DNA of 64,000 bases from Oceanicaulis sp. HTCC2633 (GTDB lineage: Bacteria; Pseudomonadota; Alphaproteobacteria; Caulobacterales; Maricaulaceae). Numbering within the stretch: position 1 is the stretch's first letter; every line of letters begins with the position of its first letter. Under the pieces are notes generated by a model. It had not been told where the DNA came from, did not search any database, and worked only from the letters and a program-made list of their open reading frames with translations. The stretch spans positions 2,996,725 to 3,060,724 of the forward strand of contig NZ_CH672428.1 of NCBI RefSeq assembly GCF_000152745.1. Direction: 5' to 3'. A program made the position numbers and the translations under genes. Of the stretch, positions 59,707 through 64,000 are shown piece by piece.

Positions 59707-60687
59707 ATGATGGAAGTTCTTTCTCTCGCGCTTGCGAACCTGACCTCGCCGGCCGTTCTGTTTTTCGCCCTGGGCGTTCTTGCCGGGGTGGTGCGGTCTG
59801 ATCTCAACATTCCCCAGGCGGTGGCCAAGGGGCTGGCGCTCTATCTGATGCTGGCCATCGGCTTCAAGGGCGGGGTGGAAGTCTCCAAGGCGGGGCTGAC
59901 CGCGGAGCTGCTGCTGGCGGCAGGCTCGGGCGTGCTGCTGAGCTTCTCCATGCCGCTGCTCGCCTATGCGCTCCTGCGCGCTTTCACCAAGCTGGACCGC
60001 ACCACGGCGGCGGCGAGCGCGGCGCACTACGGCTCGATCTCGGTCGTGACCTTCGTGGCGGGCTCGGAATTCCTGCAGCTTTCGGGCCTTGTCTACTCGG
60101 GCCATATGGTCGCCGTTCTGGCGCTGATGGAGACCCCGGCCATCCTGACCGGCCTGCTGCTGGCGGGCGCCTCGAGCAAGGGGCCGGATCCGTCCGCCCG
60201 CGGCGAGCTGATCCGCGAAGTGGCGCTGAACGGGTCCGTGGTCCTGATGATGGGCGCGTTCGTGATCGGCTGCATTACGGGCGAGCCGGGGATGGCCCGT
60301 CTGGAACCCTTCGTGGTCGATCTGTTCCAGGGCATCCTGTGCCTGTTCCTTCTGGACATGGGCCTTGTGGCGGCGCGGCGTCTGTCGGGCGCGCGCAAGC
60401 TTGGCGTGCCCGGCGCGCTGTTCGGCGTGATCATGCCGCCCATCGGCGCCACGGCGGCGCTCGGCCTGGCCCTGCTCGCCGGCATGGGCGCCGGAGATGC
60501 GGCGGCGCTGATGATCCTGGGCGCTTCGGCCAGTTACATCGCGGTGCCCGCGGCCATGCGCATCGCCCTGCCGGAGGCGGATCCGTCGGTCTATCTGACC
60601 CTGTCCCTGGCCATTACCTTCCCGTTCAACCTGGCGATCGGCATCCCGCTGTACACAGCGGTGGCCCGCGCCATCATTGGAGGCTGA
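59707..60687 (+). CDS. sbtA: Sodium-dependent bicarbonate transporter SbtA
   Basis: A 326-residue inner-membrane protein with about ten helices in two inverted repeats, matching the SbtA family (PF05982), the cyanobacterial Na+/HCO3- symporter. Signature parts are LYLMLAIGFKGGVEVSKAGL, SAAHYGSISVVTFVAG, GHMVAVLALMETPAILTGLL and GASASYIAVPAAMRIALPEA. ATG codons at 59707 and 59710 both fit. It is followed four bases later by sbtB. In a heterotroph it may feed carboxylases or restore bicarbonate at low CO2. Confidence 0.9.
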   Translation: MMEVLSLALANLTSPAVLFFALGVLAGVVRSDLNIPQAVAKGLALYLMLAIGFKGGVEVSKAGLTAELLLAAGSGVLLSFSMPLLAYALLRAFTKLDRTTAAASAAHYGSISVVTFVAGSEFLQLSGLVYSGHMVAVLALMETPAILTGLLLAGASSKGPDPSARGELIREVALNGSVVLMMGAFVIGCITGEPGMARLEPFVVDLFQGILCLFLLDMGLVAARRLSGARKLGVPGALFGVIMPPIGATAALGLALLAGMGAGDAAALMILGASASYIAVPAAMRIALPEADPSVYLTLSLAITFPFNLAIGIPLYTAVARAIIGG

Positions 60688-60690
60688 CCC

Positions 60691-60999
60691 ATGGCGCGCA
60701 CCGTTCGCAAGAAACTCATCGCCATTGTCGAGACGCCCCATCTCAAGCGGTTGATCGATCTGTTCCGCCAGTGCGGCGTGACCGGCTTCACCGTGCTTGA
60801 AGGACGCGAGGGCAGCGGCCTGGGCGGGGACTGGACCCGCGAGGACGTGCTGGACGCCACCGAAATGAAGGTGGTGCTCTCGGTGATGAAGCCGGAGACC
60901 GCCGAGAAGGTGTTCGAACTCGCAGAGCCCTTCTTCGCGCGCTATCCGGGCATCATCTACGCCCATGACGTCGAGGTCGTTCGCGGCGAACGCTTCTGA
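60691..60999 (+). CDS. sbtB: PII-like signalling protein SbtB
   Basis: A 102-residue PII-superfamily protein that would bind adenine nucleotides and control SbtA. The core VTGFTVLEGREGSGLGGDW and the C-terminal YPGIIYAHDVEVVRGERF match cyanobacterial SbtB closely, where the equivalent end reads YAGIIY...EVLYG. The flexible T-loop region (EGREGSGLGGDWTREDVLDA) is present but short, and the protein stops at GERF, so the C-terminal CGPxGC redox loop of many cyanobacterial SbtB proteins is absent. It starts three bases after sbtA. Confidence 0.88.
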   Translation: MARTVRKKLIAIVETPHLKRLIDLFRQCGVTGFTVLEGREGSGLGGDWTREDVLDATEMKVVLSVMKPETAEKVFELAEPFFARYPGIIYAHDVEVVRGERF

Positions 61000-61105
61000 A
61001 GAAACTCCAGCGTTAATGTCCGGTTTCACTGGAAAACGCTGTTCGGGGTGGTCTAGAACGCCCCAGCAACGCCGCCATATGTGCGGCGCAAAGGGAGGGT
61101 GATCG

Positions 61106-61627
61106 GTGGCCTCAAGGCTGTTCTACGGCGTCTTGCTCGCACTCGTTCTAGCCGTGCTCTGGCTGCTCTTGTCGGGGTATTGGTTCAAACCGCTTCTGGT
61201 GGGCTTCGGCGTGTTCGCCGTCATCGTCGCGCTCGTGGCGACGGCCCGGATGGGGCTTCTGGATGGTGAATCCGTCCCCTTCGCCCGCTTGCCGCAATAC
61301 CTCAAATACTGGGGCTGGCTGGGCGCCGAGATCTTCAAGGCCAATATCGCCGTGGTGCGCATCGCCATGGCGCCCGATCTCAACATCAAGCCGGTCATGA
61401 CGCGCGTCGCGGTCACCGCGAAATCCGACATGGCGCGCACCACCTACGCCAACTCCATCACCCTGACGCCGGGCACCGTGACGGTCGAGGTGGAGGAGAC
61501 GGGCTTTCTGGTGCACGCGCTGACCGAGGAATTCGCCGACCAGGACGCCTTCCGCGACATGGAGCGTCGCTCCATCGAGGCGGTCGAGGGCAAAAAAGCG
61601 CTCGAGAAGCCGCGGGGAGAGGCCTGA
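61106..61627 (+). CDS. mrpE: Na+/H+ antiporter subunit MrpE
   Basis: A 173-residue small subunit of the Mrp (Mnh) multi-subunit cation/proton antiporter. The first 70 residues hold two or three helices (LLALVLAVLWLLLSGYWFKP), then the soluble part with RVAVTAKSDMARTTYANSIT and LTPGTVTVEVEETGFLVHAL typical of MrpE. It begins with GTG, preceded by GGGAGGG. It is the first of seven overlapping or abutting mrp genes; MrpA is not among them in this window. Confidence 0.93.
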   Translation: MASRLFYGVLLALVLAVLWLLLSGYWFKPLLVGFGVFAVIVALVATARMGLLDGESVPFARLPQYLKYWGWLGAEIFKANIAVVRIAMAPDLNIKPVMTRVAVTAKSDMARTTYANSITLTPGTVTVEVEETGFLVHALTEEFADQDAFRDMERRSIEAVEGKKALEKPRGEA

Positions 61628-61629
61628 TC

Positions 61630-61953
61630 ATGATCACACCCATTCTCGATTTCGGCATCGCCATTGTCCTGGCCGTGTCCATGGTGCTGATGATCAGCCG
61701 CCTGTTCATCGGCCCGACGCTCTATGACCGCGTGCTCGCGGTGAACTCCTTCGGCACCAAGACGGTGCTGTTCCTGGCGGTGTTCTCGCTGATGGTGGGC
61801 CGGGGCGACGGCCTCGACATTGCGCTCCTGTATGCGCTGATCAACTTCATCGCCACCATCGCGATCCTGAAATTCTTCCGCTATCGCTCGCTGGATGTGG
61901 CCCTGTCGCAAATGGCCCTTCGCCGCGCCCTCGACGGGGAGGATGACGACTGA
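61630..61953 (+). CDS. mrpF: Na+/H+ antiporter subunit MrpF
   Basis: A 107-residue three-helix subunit. Family signature: RLFIGPTLYDRVLAVNSFGT, then FLAVFSLMVGRGDGLDIALL. It starts two bases after mrpE and its stop overlaps the mrpG start by one base. In Mrp complexes E, F and G form the part remote from the Complex I-like antenna. Confidence 0.95.
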   Translation: MITPILDFGIAIVLAVSMVLMISRLFIGPTLYDRVLAVNSFGTKTVLFLAVFSLMVGRGDGLDIALLYALINFIATIAILKFFRYRSLDVALSQMALRRALDGEDDD

Positions 61954-62315
61954 TGGATTACGGATTCTGGATAGACCTCGCTCTCGACATCGTCTCGGCG
62001 GGCTTTGTGATCACCGGCGCGGTGTTCGTGCTGGCGGGGGCGATCGGCGTCATTCGCCTGCCCGATTTCTACACGCGCATGCACGCCGCTGGCGTGACGG
62101 ACACGCTGGGCGCGGAAATGATCGTCATCGGCCTGATGATCCAGGGCGGGCTGTCCCTGATCACGGTGAAGCTGGCGCTGCTGGGCGTCTTCGTCTTCCT
62201 GACGAGCCCCACCGCCACCCACGCCGTGGCGAACGCCGCCTACAAGTCGGGCCTGAAGCCGCTTCTGACCCGCTATCGCCCTCATGCCGGTTCTGACGAT
62301 GGAGGGGCGGCATGA
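61953..62315 (+). CDS. mrpG: Na+/H+ antiporter subunit MrpG
   Basis: A 120-residue subunit with three helices. The signature GAIGVIRLPDFYTRMHAAGV followed by TDTLGAEMIVIGLMIQGG is complete. It overlaps mrpF by one base and the following DUF4040 gene by four bases, so the whole run is translationally coupled. Confidence 0.95.
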   Translation: MDYGFWIDLALDIVSAGFVITGAVFVLAGAIGVIRLPDFYTRMHAAGVTDTLGAEMIVIGLMIQGGLSLITVKLALLGVFVFLTSPTATHAVANAAYKSGLKPLLTRYRPHAGSDDGGAA

Positions 62316-62869
62316 GCGCGTCTGACATCACCCAGTATTTCGACTACATCTTCATGGCGATGCTGCTGTGCATCGGCATCGCGGTCATCCGCCTGCGCAA
62401 TCTCTTCGCCGTGGTGATGCTGACCGGCGCCTATTCGCTGATTTCCGCCGCCTGGTTCGTCTCGCTCGACGCCGTCGATGTGGGCTTCACCGAAGCGGCG
62501 GTGGGCGCGGGCATTTCCACGGTGCTGCTGCTGGGCGCGATGCTGCTGACCTCGCGTGAGGCCGACAAGACCTCGCTGACCCGTCACGCCGCGGCGGCGG
62601 TGGTGACCATCGCGGCGGGCGTGGCGCTTTTCTATGCGCTCGGCGACATGCCGATCTACGGCGACGCCGCCAGCGCCGCCAATACGGGCGTCGGCATGGA
62701 GTATGTCAACCTGACCGCCGAACAGATTCACATCCCCAACGTCGTCACCGCGGTGCTGGCCAGCTATCGGGGCTTTGACACCATGGGCGAGGTCTTCGTG
62801 GTCTTCGCCGCCGGTCTGGGCGTCGCCCTGCTGATCGGTCTGGGCGGCTCCAAGCGCAAGGAGGACTAG
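62312..62869 (+). CDS. DUF4040/MbhD-like Mrp subunit (MrpA C-terminal-type)
   Basis: A 185-residue membrane protein with about five helices. The stretch IGIAVIRLRNLFAVVMLTGA and FTEAAVGAGISTVLLLGAML correspond to the MbhD/DUF4040 domain, which in many Mrp systems is fused to the end of MrpA but is a separate gene here. The last helices (VVFAAGLGVALLIGL) resemble the MbhE-type module, also an MrpA-tail part. It connects mrpG and mrpB. Confidence 0.88.
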   Translation: MSASDITQYFDYIFMAMLLCIGIAVIRLRNLFAVVMLTGAYSLISAAWFVSLDAVDVGFTEAAVGAGISTVLLLGAMLLTSREADKTSLTRHAAAAVVTIAAGVALFYALGDMPIYGDAASAANTGVGMEYVNLTAEQIHIPNVVTAVLASYRGFDTMGEVFVVFAAGLGVALLIGLGGSKRKED

Positions 62870-62872
62870 GTC

Positions 62873-63319
62873 ATGATGTCCCCTCACGTCATCCTGCGGG
62901 TCGTGTCCAAGGTCCTGATCCCGCTCATCATCGTGTACGGGTTCTACGTGCACTTCCATGGCGAGTATTCGCCGGGCGGCGGCTTCCAGGCCGGCGTCGT
63001 GCTGGCCTCGGCCATCATCCTGTACGCGCTGATCTTCGGCCTGGACGAGGCCCGCAAGGTCTTCCCGCCCTATTGGGCGCGCGTGGGCATGGCGCTGGGC
63101 GGCTTCATCTACGCCAGCGTCGGCTTCGTCTCCCTGATGATGGGCGGCAAGTTCCTGGAATACGCCGTCCTGCATCCGGATGTCTCCCACGGGACCGGCC
63201 AGCATATCGGCATCATCGCCGTGGAGATCGGGGTTCTGACCACCGTGACCTGCGTGATGATCGCGATCTTCTACGCCTTCGCCGGCCGGACCCCTGAAAT
63301 TTCTGACGAGGACTGGTAG
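62873..63319 (+). CDS. mrpB: Na+/H+ antiporter subunit MrpB
   Basis: A 148-residue four-helix subunit. The family signature HFHGEYSPGGGFQAGVVLAS is complete, and GTGQHIGIIAVEIGVLTTV follows later. It starts three bases after the DUF4040 gene and ends three bases before mrpC. Confidence 0.94.
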   Translation: MMSPHVILRVVSKVLIPLIIVYGFYVHFHGEYSPGGGFQAGVVLASAIILYALIFGLDEARKVFPPYWARVGMALGGFIYASVGFVSLMMGGKFLEYAVLHPDVSHGTGQHIGIIAVEIGVLTTVTCVMIAIFYAFAGRTPEISDEDW

Positions 63320-63322
63320 GCC

Positions 63323-63727
63323 ATGGTTGAGGTGCTTGCAGAACGGTTCAACTACGCGGTCATCATCATTCTCATGATGGTCGGCCTTTATGCGGTGATC
63401 GCGACGGGCAATCTCGTCAAGCGACTGGTGGGCCTGTCTATTTTCCAGACCTCGGTCTTCCTGCTCTATATCAGCATGAGCAAGGTCTTCGGCGGCGCGC
63501 CGCCCATCTTCGATTACAAGGAGATGGCGTATGACAAGCTCGACCCGAACGCGATCTACTCCAACCCGCTGCCCCATGTGCTGATCCTGACCGCCATTGT
63601 GGTCGGCGTGGCGACCCTGTCTGTCGGGTTGGCGCTGGTGGTCCGCATCCGTGAAGCCTACGGCTCGATCGAAGACGATACGCTGGCCGAGGCCGATTAT
63701 TCCCTGGAACTGGAAAAGGGCGTTTAA
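63323..63727 (+). CDS. mrpC: Na+/H+ antiporter subunit MrpC
   Basis: A 134-residue NuoK-like three-helix subunit. The part GLYAVIATGNLVKRLVGLSI and LPHVLILTAIVVGVATLSVG match MrpC, with an insertion of about 30 residues (DYKEMAYDKLDPNAIYSNPL) in the second loop. It is followed three bases later by the mrpD start. Confidence 0.94.
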   Translation: MVEVLAERFNYAVIIILMMVGLYAVIATGNLVKRLVGLSIFQTSVFLLYISMSKVFGGAPPIFDYKEMAYDKLDPNAIYSNPLPHVLILTAIVVGVATLSVGLALVVRIREAYGSIEDDTLAEADYSLELEKGV

Positions 63728-63730
63728 GCC

Positions 63731-64000
63731 GTGACGGTTGGTCAATTCCTCCCGGCCGCGCTCGCGGCCCATGCCCCGGTCTTGCTGGTGGCGATCCCGC
63801 TCATCCTGTCGGCCCCGGCCGCAGCCCTGAAATCCGGCCGGACGGCTTGGGGGCTGGCGATGGCCGGCTCCGTGGCGGCGTTCCTGTTCGCGATTGAACT
63901 CTTCCTCGCCACACGCGGCGACGCGCCCGGCATCAGCTATGCGCTGGGCAATTGGGAGCCGCCGGTGGGCATCGAGTTCCGCGTGGACGGACTCAACGCC
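63731..64000 (+). CDS. mrpD: Proton-translocating subunit MrpD, N-terminal part
   Basis: The first 90 residues of a large NuoN/NuoM-like antiporter subunit, cut by the window edge. It opens with GTG (VTVGQFLPAALAAHAPVLLV), two helices follow, and the end ALGNWEPPVGIEFRVDGLNA is the conserved family segment before the third helix. The GTG start is three bases after mrpC. The rest of the operon, probably including the MrpA-like large subunit, must lie to the right. Confidence 0.9.
   Translation, partial: MTVGQFLPAALAAHAPVLLVAIPLILSAPAAALKSGRTAWGLAMAGSVAAFLFAIELFLATRGDAPGISYALGNWEPPVGIEFRVDGLNA

Noticed and set aside
62282-63772. A 496-codon minus-strand frame across the mrp genes.
   Set aside because: It is very rich in His, Asp, Gln and Arg, as complementary frames of hydrophobic genes are, and it spans six well-supported overlapping mrp genes.

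Overview
The window is GC-rich, densely packed chromosomal DNA from an alphaproteobacterium. Gene content and style point to the Caulobacterales/Maricaulales side (Hyphomonadaceae or Maricaulaceae-like marine dimorphic bacteria). Supporting signs are a TonB system with a TtpC-type channel, DUF2336, DUF1499, DUF3667 and TIGR02301-type proteins, a Mrp antiporter with separate small subunits, and many oxidative or membrane genes. This placement is an inference from family content; no rRNA is present. There is no prophage, insertion sequence, CRISPR array or plasmid module, and I saw no clearly broken gene. Both edge genes (ammonium channel at the left, MrpD at the right) are cut by the window.

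Layout. 1-5.9 kb: ammonium channel end, then a minus-strand run (ygfZ-like, tag, KAS III-like, M42 peptidase), a GT9 glycosyltransferase and a small exported protein. 6-16.7 kb: a chemoreceptor, Nudix and SRAP repair genes back to back, a patatin/3-hydroxybutyrate dehydrogenase pair, yaaA, a D-2-hydroxyacid dehydrogenase, a GrlR-like protein, a Sua5-type tRNA modification enzyme, and a YceI / cytochrome b561 / YceI operon. 16.9-23.3 kb: acyl-CoA dehydrogenase, a guanidinium exporter under what reads as a guanidine-II (mini-ykkC) riboswitch, signal peptidase I, an SDR, a SET protein and a histidine phosphatase. 23.3-31.8 kb: the isoprenoid operon xseB-csaA-ispA-dxs, an S41 peptidase and a TetR regulator sharing a 20-bp operator, tlyA, and two unusual exported glycine-zipper proteins. 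32-39 kb: an RNA methyltransferase, a 300-bp array of large palindromes, aroC, a J-domain protein, pdxH, DUF1499, and an MBL-fold/ATP-grasp-like pair.

39.3-46.9 kb: oligopeptide ABC permeases (oppBC) and a separately transcribed oppA, without ATPase genes, followed by a DUF3667 membrane protein and the SppA peptidase. 47 kb: divergently oriented tRNA-Pro(CGG) and tRNA-Gln(TTG). 47.9-54.6 kb: a complete 'TonB2-like' energy-transduction operon (DUF3450, TtpC-type channel, ExbB, two ExbD, TonB, TPR protein) closed by a strong terminator, then a second, stand-alone TonB. 54.7-60 kb: an oligopeptidase B-like lipoprotein, an MFS transporter and a DUF2336 protein. 59.7-64 kb: a sodium-dependent bicarbonate transporter SbtA with its PII-like partner SbtB, directly followed by a Mrp Na+/H+ antiporter operon (E-F-G-DUF4040-B-C-D).

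The points most worth a second look are: the guanidine-II riboswitch with an overlapping hairpin that would hide the ribosome-binding site; the TetR operator pair; the palindrome array at 33.28-33.58 kb, including a cloverleaf-like element; the SbtAB-Mrp neighbourhood with an SbtB lacking the C-terminal cysteine loop; and the ExbD-duplicated TonB2-like operon with its structured leader.
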